Below are positions 9,214 to 17,868 of a stretch of 64,000 bases of DNA, piece by piece (position 1 is the first letter of the stretch; each line of letters opens with the position of its first letter). The stretch is from Clostridia bacterium. Its GTDB lineage: Bacteria; Bacillota; Clostridia; Oscillospirales; Acutalibacteraceae. The notes beneath the pieces were generated by a model, which worked only from the letters and a program-made list of their open reading frames with translations, was not told the DNA's origin and ran no database searches. The position numbers and the translations under genes were made by a program. The stretch covers positions 135,823-199,822 of the forward strand of contig JAFRLW010000028.1 in NCBI GenBank assembly GCA_017431035.1. The letters run 5' to 3'.

Positions 9214-9420
9214 ATGAATGAAGTATTGCTTGACAGTTATGCTTTACAAAAAGATTTGCGCATAAAGCTACCAAAACAAATTGTTTCAAATCTTCACGTG
9301 GATGTAGGTACGGTTTTTGATATTTATATTGGTACTGAATCGGGAGAAATCATTCTGCGGGTTTCTGATGAATCAAAAAATAGTACTGCACCTTTTAATA
9401 AAGAAAATACGAGGTATTAA
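9214..9420 (+). CDS. AbrB/SpoVT-type DNA-binding regulator (68 aa)
   Basis: A 68-residue protein whose residues 10-50 (LRIKLPKQIVSNLHVDVG...) fit a SpoVT-AbrB swapped-hairpin DNA-binding domain, followed by a polar tail. The start has a strong AAGGAGG site. The stop lies one base before the methyltransferase start, so the two are co-translated. The palindrome over the promoter makes autorepression likely, limiting methyltransferase levels. MazE-type antitoxins have the same fold, but no toxin gene is next to it. Confidence 0.7.
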   Translation: MNEVLLDSYALQKDLRIKLPKQIVSNLHVDVGTVFDIYIGTESGEIILRVSDESKNSTAPFNKENTRY

Positions 9421-9421
9421 A

Positions 9422-10072
9422 ATGCAAAAGAGAAAAAGCCCTGATGGTATTTCAACAAACGATCTTGTTTTTTCTGCTCATGTCGGTACCAACGATGAGG
9501 TTTTTCCAAATATATTAAAACTATATGTCCTTCCCGGAAGCCGTGTTGCTGATGTGACCTATGGCAAAGGGGTTTTTTGGCGCAAGATCAACATCAAAGA
9601 ATATATTTTTTATCCTACCGATTTGAAAACTGGCACAGATTGTCGCAATCTTCCATACGAAGATTTGATGTTCGACTGCTTGGTTTTTGATCCTCCATAT
9701 ATGCATACTCCGGGAGGAACAGCACATAGCAGTCATCAAAACTTTGAACAATACTATCAGAACAATGCAACAAATAGTGATAAAAAATATCACGAAGCTG
9801 TACTGGATTTGTATTATCAAACGGCCAAAGAAGCATATCGCGTTCTGAAAAAAGATGGCATTTTCATCGTAAAATGTCAAGATGAGGTCTGTGCAAATAA
9901 GCAACGGCTTACTCATGTCGAAATCATTAACGAGTATTCAAAATACGGTTTTGATGTTGAAGACATTTTTGTTTTGGTTAGAAAAAACCATCCCGGAGTA
10001 AGCCGAATAATAAAGCAAAGACACGCTCGTAAAAATCATTCCTATTTTTTGATTTTTAAGAAATCAGTTTGA
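9422..10072 (+). CDS. DNA methyltransferase (amino-MTase with DPPY motif)
   Basis: A 216-residue protein with the catalytic motif IV DPPY (in VFDPPYMHT, near residue 82) found in N6-adenine and N4-cytosine methyltransferases. The segment ADVTYGKGVFW near residue 40 occupies the place of motif I (SAM binding) but is unusual in sequence. The C-terminus is basic, with an RNA-methylase-like SYFLIFKK end. The start at 9422 is chosen over an earlier in-frame codon at 9317, which would overlap the regulator gene. The gene converges with and overlaps by nine bases the putative endonuclease gene, a common type II layout. Confidence 0.82.
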   Translation: MQKRKSPDGISTNDLVFSAHVGTNDEVFPNILKLYVLPGSRVADVTYGKGVFWRKINIKEYIFYPTDLKTGTDCRNLPYEDLMFDCLVFDPPYMHTPGGTAHSSHQNFEQYYQNNATNSDKKYHEAVLDLYYQTAKEAYRVLKKDGIFIVKCQDEVCANKQRLTHVEIINEYSKYGFDVEDIFVLVRKNHPGVSRIIKQRHARKNHSYFLIFKKSV

Positions 10073-10942
10073 TAGGACTTCTGCCTCAAAAAAGAAATCG
10101 CCAAATGGTTTAACATGAATCGGGGGAAAAACTCGATTTAGGTTATCATATTTTTGCGGGACATCCAAATAATATATGCGCTTCATCTGTGCAATAAATA
10201 ACTGATATACACGCCATTGATCAGGCAAGCAAATTTCTGTAACAACGTTGTTTTGATGATTAACTTTTGTCTCACTTAAACACGAAAGCAGTCCTAAAAA
10301 GCGTCCTGCGCCATACACGCCGTCTAATACACGTTGATGTGCCCATACTTGAACAACACGTTCTCTTGTTGATGTTTTTACTGGAACATGAAATTTCGGC
10401 CGGTTTTCTCCGAGATCAAAAATGAAATCTGTGGGTAGTGTTGCACGCATATCCATGTTCAAGACGTCAAGCTGATTCGACGGTAAAACATTTAATTGTA
10501 CCGCCATCAAATGTCCTATGAAGTATTCAAAGAATGTGCCGGGCGTTTTTTGATCATTATCTTTCAGCATGTCTATACTACAGCAAAAACTAATTGCTAT
10601 AGTATAGCATGCTTTTGTTATTTCTTCTGATGTTTGGTTGGTAATTTCACGGGCTTTTACATTCTGCAAAAACACATCTGCTACAGTATTATCGAAACTC
10701 AAAAATAGAGATCTGTTCACTGCACGTGAAATCTTCCCGTTTTGTGTATTTTGAAAGGCAAAGTATTCTTTTCCTTGCCCATCATAGACTAAAGGCAGAA
10801 CAGCATATCCCTGAAGATATAATCGAGCTTCTCGAAAGGCTTCAATAATGCAGTCTGTTGTTCTTTCAGAAAGAGCATCATCCTTAATGGATTGTTTTAA
10901 TGCTTCATATTTTTGTAAGATAATATGTGTGGCTCTTGGCAT
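10064..10942 (-). CDS. Putative type II restriction endonuclease
   Basis: A 292-residue protein with no recognised full-length family. Around residues 185-215 it has TDFIFDLG...FHVPVKTSTRER, compatible with a PD-(D/E)xK nuclease core (Asp, then a hydrophobic-x-K strand), followed by VQVWAHQRVLDG. It faces a DPPY methyltransferase and is preceded by a controller-like XRE gene, so a cognate endonuclease is the natural reading. The ATG at 10942 is preferred because AGAGGT lies upstream; a TTG 15 bases earlier is also open. Confidence in the nuclease assignment is moderate since the catalytic motif is read by eye. Confidence 0.6.
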   Translation of the reverse strand: MPRATHIILQKYEALKQSIKDDALSERTTDCIIEAFREARLYLQGYAVLPLVYDGQGKEYFAFQNTQNGKISRAVNRSLFLSFDNTVADVFLQNVKAREITNQTSEEITKACYTIAISFCCSIDMLKDNDQKTPGTFFEYFIGHLMAVQLNVLPSNQLDVLNMDMRATLPTDFIFDLGENRPKFHVPVKTSTRERVVQVWAHQRVLDGVYGAGRFLGLLSCLSETKVNHQNNVVTEICLPDQWRVYQLFIAQMKRIYYLDVPQKYDNLNRVFPPIHVKPFGDFFFEAEVLSN

Positions 10943-10996
10943 CTTTTTACCTCTCAAAATCGTATAGTGTGTATTGCATTTGCCCGTCTTGCTATT

Positions 10997-11203
10997 TTAC
11001 AGGCCTTCAAATAAATCACTGAGCGTAACGCCCAGCCCGTCGGCAATTTTCTTAATATTGCAAATAGCGATGTTTCGCCGTCCTGCTTCGACAGAAGCAA
11101 AGTATGTCCTGTCCATCTCAATTTTCAGAGCAAACTTCTCTTGACTAAGCCCTGTCTTTTGACGAAGCTCTCTGATTCGATTTCCCAAATCCTTTGTAAT
11201 CAT
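10997..11203 (-). CDS. XRE-family regulator, restriction controller (C protein) type
   Basis: A 68-residue single helix-turn-helix protein: GNRIRELRQKTGLSQEKFA, then DRTYFASVEAGRRNI, ending in LGVTLSDLFEGL. Size and sequence match restriction-modification C proteins and small XRE repressors. It lies directly upstream of the endonuclease on the same strand, about 54 bases away. C proteins typically delay endonuclease expression until methylation is complete. A TATAATTATA stretch (11231-11240) upstream is a likely -10 region on the minus strand; no clear C-box pair was seen. Confidence 0.8.
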   Translation of the reverse strand: MITKDLGNRIRELRQKTGLSQEKFALKIEMDRTYFASVEAGRRNIAICNIKKIADGLGVTLSDLFEGL

Positions 11204-11487
11204 TTCTTTTTACCCCACTATTGCGTCTATTATAATTATAGGAACATACGGCTTATAAAACAACGGTTTATGAGCAACATCGACGAGTTTCTTTCTTTTT
11301 CGTGGTTCAAGTCCTCCTTCCCTGACACTTTTTGCTTTTCTTTACAGCGTAAAGAAAAGTTGAAAGTACACCGTCTTTTTCGACCGATTTCTCGTCCCGA
11401 AAATAAAAAATCGAGCTTCCGGACGACTGATCAACCGTCTGAAAGCCCAAAAATGCCTGTTTTTCCTGTATTTTTGCCCGAAACGCG

Positions 11488-11531
11488 AAAAGAAACGTCT
11501 TTTGCCGTGGTAGACAAAAGACGTTTCTTTT
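11488..11531 (-). terminator. Terminator of tRNA-Ala
   Basis: A perfect 17-bp stem with arms at 11488-11504 (AAAAGAAACGTCTTTTG) and 11515-11531, starting one base beyond the encoded CCA of tRNA-Ala. The A-rich/T-rich ends make it functional in both directions. Confidence 0.9.
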
Positions 11532-11532
11532 A

Positions 11533-11608
<76 letters not shown>

Positions 11609-11638
11609 GTATAGTCCGTTTTACCGGACGATATTATT

Positions 11639-13168
11639 TTACTCGCTCCAATACTTTCTGTCAAGAGTTCTGAAACGAATTGCCGTAAAAATGTTTTCTT
11701 TTTCTATGTTTTCGTTGCCTTTAAGATCGGCTATTGTTCTCGCAACTTTAAGTATTTTATCATACGCCCTGGCAGAAAGACCAAGCCTCTCAAAACTATC
11801 CCTTAAAAGTTCGGCGGCGGCGTCCTCTAATACGCAATATTTTTTGAGGAGTGCCGGCGTCAGTTCGGCGTTGCAGGTGATACCTGTTCCACGGTAACGC
11901 TCTTGCTGTATTTTTCGGGCTTTGTTGACCCTTTCTCTGATAGTTGCCGAACTCTCTTCTTTAGTTGTGGCGCTAAGCGCTTTATAGTCAACAGGCGGCA
12001 CTTCAACGTGAATATCCAGGCGGTCAAGCATAGGTCCCGACACCCTGTTCAAATATCTTTTTACCGCATTTGAAGAACAAATACACTGCTTTGTCGGGTG
12101 ACCGTAAAATCCGCAGGGGCAGGGGTTCATTGCGGCAACAAGGGTAAATCGGCTCGGGTTGGTCACTCTGCCGTAAGCACGGGAAACGGTAACCTTTCCG
12201 TCCTCAAGCGGAGCACGAAGCGCTTCCATAGCGTCTCGGTGAAACTCCGGCAATTCGTCAAGAAACAAAACTCCGCCGTTGGCGAGTGATATTTCGCCCG
12301 GTCTCGGCTGCGTTCCGCCGCCGGTAAGACCAACCGCCGAAATGGTATGGTGGGGCGAACGGAAAGGACGGTTTACAATAAGCGGATTATCTTTATCGAG
12401 ATTTCCCGAAACCGAATATATTTTAGTCGTTTCTATGCTCTCTTCAAAGGTCATTTCGGGAAGTATTGTAGGCAGTCTTTTTGCAAGCATACTTTTACCT
12501 GCACCGGGCGGACCTATAAGCAAAACGTTATGTCCGCCTGCGGCGGCTATCTCAAGGGCGGCTTTTGCGGCGGTTTGACCTTTAACTTCGCTGAAATCAA
12601 CCGTTCCGACTATACTTTTTTGTGTTATCACTTTGGGTTTTGCAGGGCTTAAAACAATTTTACCCGACAAAAAGTCTATCAGTTCTTTTATGTTTGATAC
12701 ACCGTAAACGTTAATACCGCTGATAGTGGCGCCCTCGCTCTCGTTATCCTTTGGAACAAATATGTTTTTCACTCCGTTTTGCGAGGCGGTTATACACATC
12801 GCAAGCACGCCGTTTACCGAGCGGATATGTCCGTCAAGCGAAACCTCGCCCAAAAATACGTTGTTCACGTCGTCAAAATCGGGTATTTGTTTAGAGGCAC
12901 GAAGCACGGCAAGCAGTATCGGCAAATCATATAGTGCGCCCTCTTTTTTGCGGTCGGCGGGAGCAAGATTTACAGTTATTCTGCCGTTTGGAAACCTGAA
13001 ACCGCAGTTCTTTATCGCCGCTCTGACCCTGTCTCTCGACTCTTTTACCGCAGTATCGGGCAGTCCCACAACGTCAAAAGCCGGCAGTCCGTTTGAAACG
13101 TCCGCCTCTGCAACTATCATATAAGATTCAATGCCGAAAATACCGACGCTTTTTACCTTTGAAAACAT
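11639..13168 (-). CDS. comM: YifB/ComM-family Mg-chelatase-like AAA+ ATPase
   Basis: A 509-residue protein with the family layout: N-terminal ChlI-like fold (VGIFGIESYMIVAEADVSNGLPAFDVVGLPD), Mg-chelatase AAA+ core with Walker A GPPGAGKSMLAKR near residue 218 and Walker B-type GGVLFLDELPEF near 300, a Cys cluster (CPCGFYGHPTKQCIC) and a C-terminal lid domain. ComM is a hexameric helicase that promotes branch migration during natural transformation in Gram-negatives. Its role in Clostridia is less clear. Full length; no truncation seen. Confidence 0.93.
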   Translation of the reverse strand: MFSKVKSVGIFGIESYMIVAEADVSNGLPAFDVVGLPDTAVKESRDRVRAAIKNCGFRFPNGRITVNLAPADRKKEGALYDLPILLAVLRASKQIPDFDDVNNVFLGEVSLDGHIRSVNGVLAMCITASQNGVKNIFVPKDNESEGATISGINVYGVSNIKELIDFLSGKIVLSPAKPKVITQKSIVGTVDFSEVKGQTAAKAALEIAAAGGHNVLLIGPPGAGKSMLAKRLPTILPEMTFEESIETTKIYSVSGNLDKDNPLIVNRPFRSPHHTISAVGLTGGGTQPRPGEISLANGGVLFLDELPEFHRDAMEALRAPLEDGKVTVSRAYGRVTNPSRFTLVAAMNPCPCGFYGHPTKQCICSSNAVKRYLNRVSGPMLDRLDIHVEVPPVDYKALSATTKEESSATIRERVNKARKIQQERYRGTGITCNAELTPALLKKYCVLEDAAAELLRDSFERLGLSARAYDKILKVARTIADLKGNENIEKENIFTAIRFRTLDRKYWSE

Positions 13169-13321
13169 TTTTTCACCCCTATTTGTCCTTACCGAACAAT
13201 AAGTCTTATTTGATTATAACTTAAAAAAATATATTTTACAATAAAATTAACCGTCAATTAACAATTTTGTAAAAAAATACGGATAAAATAATTTTAGTAA
13301 ATATAAAAAGAAGTGTTAGGT

Positions 13322-13732
13322 ATGAACAATTTTTACTACAAAATAATGCGTTGGTTTGAGGGGCGCTACGGCATAGATAACCTCTTTTACCTGCTTTTTT
13401 GTTTTAGCGCTGTTTTGGCTATCATAAACATTTTTTTAAGGCTTATTTATCTTCAAATCATAGTTTACGCATTGGTAATTTACGCCGTTTTCCGTGCCCT
13501 TTCAAAAAATATAGAGGCAAGGCGAAGAGAAAACGAGACTTTAGAAAACTTAGTAATTAAAATCAAAAGAAAAAGAGAAAACACAATACTAAGAAAACAA
13601 GACAAAACCCATATATATAAAAAATGCCCCTACTGTAAAGCCGTGCTCAAACTCCCACGTATAAAAGGAAACCACAAAACCGTTTGCCCTCGCTGTAAAT
13701 GTGAGTTTAATGTGAGGGTATATAAAGAATAA
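13322..13732 (+). CDS. Small membrane protein with C-terminal zinc ribbon
   Basis: A 136-residue protein. Residues 20-60 are strongly hydrophobic (one hairpin or two membrane passes), followed by a basic linker and a C-terminal double CxxC zinc ribbon (KCPYCKAVLKLP...VCPRCKCEFNV). This layout is common in small Clostridia proteins of unknown function. The ATG at 13322 is used; a GTG nine bases upstream is in frame. The ribosome site is weak. It is monocistronic, between comM (divergent) and the exporter genes (convergent). Confidence 0.75.
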   Translation: MNNFYYKIMRWFEGRYGIDNLFYLLFCFSAVLAIINIFLRLIYLQIIVYALVIYAVFRALSKNIEARRRENETLENLVIKIKRKRENTILRKQDKTHIYKKCPYCKAVLKLPRIKGNHKTVCPRCKCEFNVRVYKE

Positions 13733-13768
13733 AAAAAGACTTCTAAACCGGGTTTAGAAGTCTTTTTT
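13731..13768. terminator. Bidirectional terminator between convergent genes
   Basis: A stem GACTTCTAAACC/GGTTTAGAAGTC (13738-13762) flanked by A7 on the left and T6 on the right. It can end transcription of the zinc-ribbon gene (+) and of the ABC exporter genes (-). Confidence 0.9.
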
Positions 13769-13769
13769 A

Positions 13770-15632
13770 TCAGTCAAGTTCCGCTATTTCATTATAAAGG
13801 TCATAGTATCTTCCGCCCTTTTTAATAAGTTCTTCGTGGCTTCCGCTTTCTATAATCTCGCCGTGGCTTAGCACCACTATAACGTCGGATTTTCTGACGG
13901 TTGAAAGCCTATGAGCGATTATAAATGTTGTTCTGTCTTTCATAACATAGTCCATACCCTCTTCAATATGGCGCTCGGTTCTTGTATCAACCGAGGAGGT
14001 CGCCTCGTCAAGAACGAGGACAGGCGCTTTTGAAATGGCGGCACGGGCGATATTTATAAGTTGTCTTTGTCCTTCCGAGAGGTTGGCGCCGTCGTTTGTA
14101 AGATAGGTGTCATACCCGTTTTCAAGTTGCATAATAAACTCGTGCGCAGAAGCAACCTTTGCGGCGGCTATTACCTCGCTATCGGTAGCGTCCAGCCTGC
14201 CGTAGCGGATGTTCTCCATAACCGTTCCGCTAAAGAGGTGTGTATCCTGCAAAACCATAGCTATATTTTTTCTTAAATACTTTCTTGACATATCTTTTAT
14301 GTTGATACCGTCTATCAGTATTTCACCGTCTACTATATCATAAAACCTTGTAAGCAGGTTAGTAATGGTTGTCTTTCCCGCCCCCGTAGAGCCTACAAAG
14401 GCAACCTTTTTGCCACGGTTTGCTTTTAGAGAAATATTTTTAAGCACCGGTATTCCCTCAACATAGGAAAAGGTCACGTTTTTAAGTTCTATTTCTCCCT
14501 TTATTTCACCCTTTTCTATTGCGTTTTGCGGCTCGGTTTCGCCGCTTATATCCATAACCTCAAACACCCTTTCCGCCCCTGCAAGAGCCGAAAATACGGT
14601 GTTAAACTGCATTGAAATCTCGTTTATAGGTCTATTAAAATGCCTTGTAAAATTAAGGGAAACGGTCAGTCCGCCGACGTCATATCCCTTTAGCGCAATA
14701 AGTATACCGCCGACACTTGCGGTAACGGCGTAGATAATATTGCAAAGCTGGTGTGTGACAGGACCCATAACGCCTGCCCTGAACTGCGCTTTTATTTGCG
14801 CATTTTTAAGCCTGTCGCTTAAATAGTTAAACTCGTCTTCGCAAATACCCTCGTGGTTAAATACTTTAACCACCTTTTGTCCCGAAATGCTCTCCTCAGT
14901 AAAACCGTTAAGGATACCGAGGCTTTTTTGCTGCTCTTTGTAGGCGCCTCTGCCCTTTTTTATAAGCGTTTTTGAGACAAATATCAAAAGCGGTGTCATA
15001 ACAAGGGTTATGCCGCCTAAAATAAGGCTGTTATAAAGCATAAGTATGACGGTGCCTATAATGGTGATAATACAGTTAAAAAGTTGCACAAGGGTGGAAC
15101 TTAGCATTCCGCTGACGGCGTCAACGTCATTTGTAAACCGGCTCATTATATCGCCTGCTTTATTCCTGTCAAAATATGATATCGGCAGGGTTTGCAGGTG
15201 AGAATAAAGTTCGTTTCTCATCCTCTCCATTGAACGCTGAGAAACACTCAGCATAAGCCGGCTTTGAAGCCACTGCATAAGACGAGCAAAAGCATATATC
15301 ACCGCCATAACGATTATGCCAAGCGTAAGTTTTTTGAAATCGGTATTTTGATACTTAATTGTGTTTATAACCGGGCGAAGCATTTGCGAAGCGGCAAGGG
15401 TCAAAATGGTGTGAAAAAGGGTGCAAAGAAGCGCTATTATAAAAAGCGTTTTTTCACGAGATATGTATTTGAACAGTCTTATCGCCGTGTGTCTTGTGTT
15501 TTTGGGTTTTCCGCTGCTGCTCATAGCCGCCGCTCGCCCTGCACCTCTGTTATTAAGCGCAAAGGCCTTTTTATTTTCCACCTTTTTATCGCTGTATTTT
15601 TGTTCTATTCTTTTCAGTCTTTCTTCGGTCAC
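13770..15632 (-). CDS. ABC exporter half-transporter (heterodimer partner, 620 aa)
   Basis: An exporter with an N-terminal six-helix membrane domain (about residues 50-340) and a C-terminal ATPase. Walker A is GSTGAGKTT and Walker B VLVLDEATSS keeps the catalytic Glu. The signature is LSEGQ rather than LSGGQ. The partner gene has the opposite pattern, which is the hallmark of heterodimeric exporters of the TM287/288, LmrCD and BmrCD type with one weak and one active ATP site. The 50-residue lysine/arginine-rich N-terminal extension is unusual. Such pumps usually export drugs, lipids or peptides; the substrate is unknown. Confidence 0.92.
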   Translation of the reverse strand: MTEERLKRIEQKYSDKKVENKKAFALNNRGAGRAAAMSSSGKPKNTRHTAIRLFKYISREKTLFIIALLCTLFHTILTLAASQMLRPVINTIKYQNTDFKKLTLGIIVMAVIYAFARLMQWLQSRLMLSVSQRSMERMRNELYSHLQTLPISYFDRNKAGDIMSRFTNDVDAVSGMLSSTLVQLFNCIITIIGTVILMLYNSLILGGITLVMTPLLIFVSKTLIKKGRGAYKEQQKSLGILNGFTEESISGQKVVKVFNHEGICEDEFNYLSDRLKNAQIKAQFRAGVMGPVTHQLCNIIYAVTASVGGILIALKGYDVGGLTVSLNFTRHFNRPINEISMQFNTVFSALAGAERVFEVMDISGETEPQNAIEKGEIKGEIELKNVTFSYVEGIPVLKNISLKANRGKKVAFVGSTGAGKTTITNLLTRFYDIVDGEILIDGINIKDMSRKYLRKNIAMVLQDTHLFSGTVMENIRYGRLDATDSEVIAAAKVASAHEFIMQLENGYDTYLTNDGANLSEGQRQLINIARAAISKAPVLVLDEATSSVDTRTERHIEEGMDYVMKDRTTFIIAHRLSTVRKSDVIVVLSHGEIIESGSHEELIKKGGRYYDLYNEIAELD

Positions 15633-17374
15633 GAGGCGGCACCTCCCTCGTTCAGATCTTTTTGAGAGAGATATATTTCCCTATACGGCAGGCAACTGTC
15701 TATCAGCGTATCGTGGTTACCTATACCTGCAATTTCGCCTTTATCAATAACGATAATGGTATCGGCGTCAATAACCGAGTTTATGCGCTGGGCTATCACT
15801 ATTTTTGTGGTAGAGGGCATATATTCACGAAGATTTTTCCTGATAGCCGCATCAGTGGCGGTATCAACGGCGCTTACCGAGTCGTCTAAAATTAGTATTT
15901 TAGGCTTTTTCAGCAACGCTCTCGCTATGCAAAGGCGCTGTTTTTGTCCGCCTGAAAAGTTCTTTCCGTCCTGGGCGGTTTCGGTATCGTATCCGTCTTT
16001 TTGCGCCATTATAAAAGCGTCGGCGCAGGCGATTTTTGCCGCCTCTTTTATCTCTTTATCGGTGGCGTTTTCCTTGCCCCAGCGCAGATTTTCGGCAACC
16101 GTTCCCGAAAAGAGAGTGTTCTTTTGAAGCACAAAGGAAATACCCTCCCTCAGATTATAAAGAGAGTAGTCTTTTACGTTTGTTCCGTCTATAAAAACTT
16201 CGCCTTTTGTTGTGTCATAAAGGCGTGGAATAAGTGATACGAGGGTGGTTTTTCCCGACCCGGTCGAGCCGATTATTCCCACAAAAGAGCCGCCCTCTAT
16301 TTTTAGGTTTATATTGTTTAATACGTTGTCATTTTTGTTTTCAAAATATGAAAAATCAACCGAGCGAAACTCAATATCGCCCTTTTCGATAACTTTATCA
16401 GGCTGTTTGGCAGTATCGTCGGTCAGTTTGACGCTATAGTCTAGTACCTCTGCTATACGTCGGTTAGAGGCGGCGGCACGGCTTCCCTGCAAAATAATAT
16501 TTGCCATAAAGTTAAGCGCCATAAGCACCTGATTGAGATAGGTTATAAAAGCGGTGAGCGAGCCTATATCCATATCGCCCACATTTATCTGTCGGCTTGA
16601 AACGGCGATAACTATAAGTGTTGTGACGTTTATGATAATGTTATACGCCGGCATCATAAGCATCATTATTTTAAGGGCGTTTATCGTCCGTTTTACAAGC
16701 CTGGCATTAAGTATTCTGAAGTTTTTCTTTTGATACTCTTCTCTTACAAAAGATTTGATAACTCGCTCGTTTGTTATCGTTTCGCCTATGTTGGTGTTAA
16801 GGTTGTCAAGCCCCTCCTGCATTTTTATATATCTCGGGTTGCAGGTCCTTATTATCACAAACATTAAAAGCGCCAAAACAGGAATAACCACAAGAAATAC
16901 CCTTGCGAGTTTTGCGTTAAGACTAAAGGACATCACAAGAGCGCCTATCAGCATAACAGGGCTTCTGAAAACGCCACGAAGCAGGGTTGCGGTAAAACTT
17001 TGCACCTGGGTGATATCGTTTGTGATACGGGTGATGAGCGAGCCGGTGCTGAACTTATCAATATCCGAAAAAGAGAGTTTTTGTATCTTTTTGTAGGTGT
17101 TTTTTCTGATATCGGCAGCAAGGTTTGAAGAGCCTTTTATCGCAAAATATGCGCCAAGCACCCCTGTTATAAGCATAAAAACCGCAAGTGCGGACATATA
17201 GCCTCCGCACTTTAGAATATATGACGTACTCGCCCGTTTTCCGACGCCGTTATTGATGATAGAAGCATTTATATAGGGCAGTAAAAACTCACCCGTTGCC
17301 TCAAGCACCATAAATACGGGGCCTAAAACAAAGCAGTACCAATATTTTTTTATGTACTTAAAATATCTCGCCAA
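15629..17374 (-). CDS. ABC exporter half-transporter (heterodimer partner, 581 aa)
   Basis: First gene of the exporter pair, overlapping the next by four bases (ATGA), so the two are co-translated. Six-helix membrane domain, then ATPase with Walker A GSTGSGKTT, canonical signature FSGGQKQR and Walker B ILILDDSVSA, where Asp replaces the catalytic Glu. This is the degenerate-site subunit of a heterodimeric exporter. Active and degenerate motifs complement those of the partner, which supports the pairing. Confidence 0.92.
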   Translation of the reverse strand: MARYFKYIKKYWYCFVLGPVFMVLEATGEFLLPYINASIINNGVGKRASTSYILKCGGYMSALAVFMLITGVLGAYFAIKGSSNLAADIRKNTYKKIQKLSFSDIDKFSTGSLITRITNDITQVQSFTATLLRGVFRSPVMLIGALVMSFSLNAKLARVFLVVIPVLALLMFVIIRTCNPRYIKMQEGLDNLNTNIGETITNERVIKSFVREEYQKKNFRILNARLVKRTINALKIMMLMMPAYNIIINVTTLIVIAVSSRQINVGDMDIGSLTAFITYLNQVLMALNFMANIILQGSRAAASNRRIAEVLDYSVKLTDDTAKQPDKVIEKGDIEFRSVDFSYFENKNDNVLNNINLKIEGGSFVGIIGSTGSGKTTLVSLIPRLYDTTKGEVFIDGTNVKDYSLYNLREGISFVLQKNTLFSGTVAENLRWGKENATDKEIKEAAKIACADAFIMAQKDGYDTETAQDGKNFSGGQKQRLCIARALLKKPKILILDDSVSAVDTATDAAIRKNLREYMPSTTKIVIAQRINSVIDADTIIVIDKGEIAGIGNHDTLIDSCLPYREIYLSQKDLNEGGAAS

Positions 17375-17394
17375 AAAAACACCTCCCGGGCGTT

Positions 17395-17865
17395 TTATTC
17401 CACTATTTTACAAACGTCGATATACTCCTTTGCGCCGGATAATTCATAAAGTTCAGAAGTTGTCAGTTCTACGGCGCTGTTACTGCTTCCGCAAGCAGGA
17501 TAAACGGTATCAAACCGCTTTAGAGAAATATCAGCATAAACCTCTACTCCCTCATTTATACCAAAAGGGCAAACGCCGCCTACGTCGTGACCTATGAGAT
17601 TATGCACCTCGTCAAAAGAGAGCATTTTTGCCTTTGTATTAAAATATTCCTTAAACTTATGATTATCAATCTTTGTATCTCCGGCGCAAATAACCATAAC
17701 CGGTACGCCGTTTACGTTAAAGGTCATTGATTTTGCTATATGGCAAGGCTTGGTGCCAAGCGCATTTGCCGCCAATTCAACCGTTGCGCTTGAAACGGTG
17801 AACTCCTTTATCCTGTCGGCAAAACCTTTTTTCTCCAAATACTCTTTTGCATTACAAAAAGCCAT
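17395..17865 (-). CDS. YbaK/EbsC-family aminoacyl-tRNA deacylase
   Basis: A 156-residue protein with the YbaK/ProX fold: KSMTFNVNGVPVMVICAGD, the Lys-containing strand typical of the deacylase pocket, and HDVGGVCPFG, the conserved GGVxPfG loop. The family removes wrongly attached amino acids from tRNA, most often Cys-tRNA(Pro). It lies three bases after the SGNH hydrolase gene and probably shares its transcript. Confidence 0.9.
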   Translation of the reverse strand: MAFCNAKEYLEKKGFADRIKEFTVSSATVELAANALGTKPCHIAKSMTFNVNGVPVMVICAGDTKIDNHKFKEYFNTKAKMLSFDEVHNLIGHDVGGVCPFGINEGVEVYADISLKRFDTVYPACGSSNSAVELTTSELYELSGAKEYIDVCKIVE

Positions 17866-17868
17866 TTT

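Noticed and set aside
9214..9420. Toxin-antitoxin pair
   Set aside because: The AbrB-like fold is shared with MazE antitoxins, but the next gene is a DNA methyltransferase and no small toxin is adjacent.
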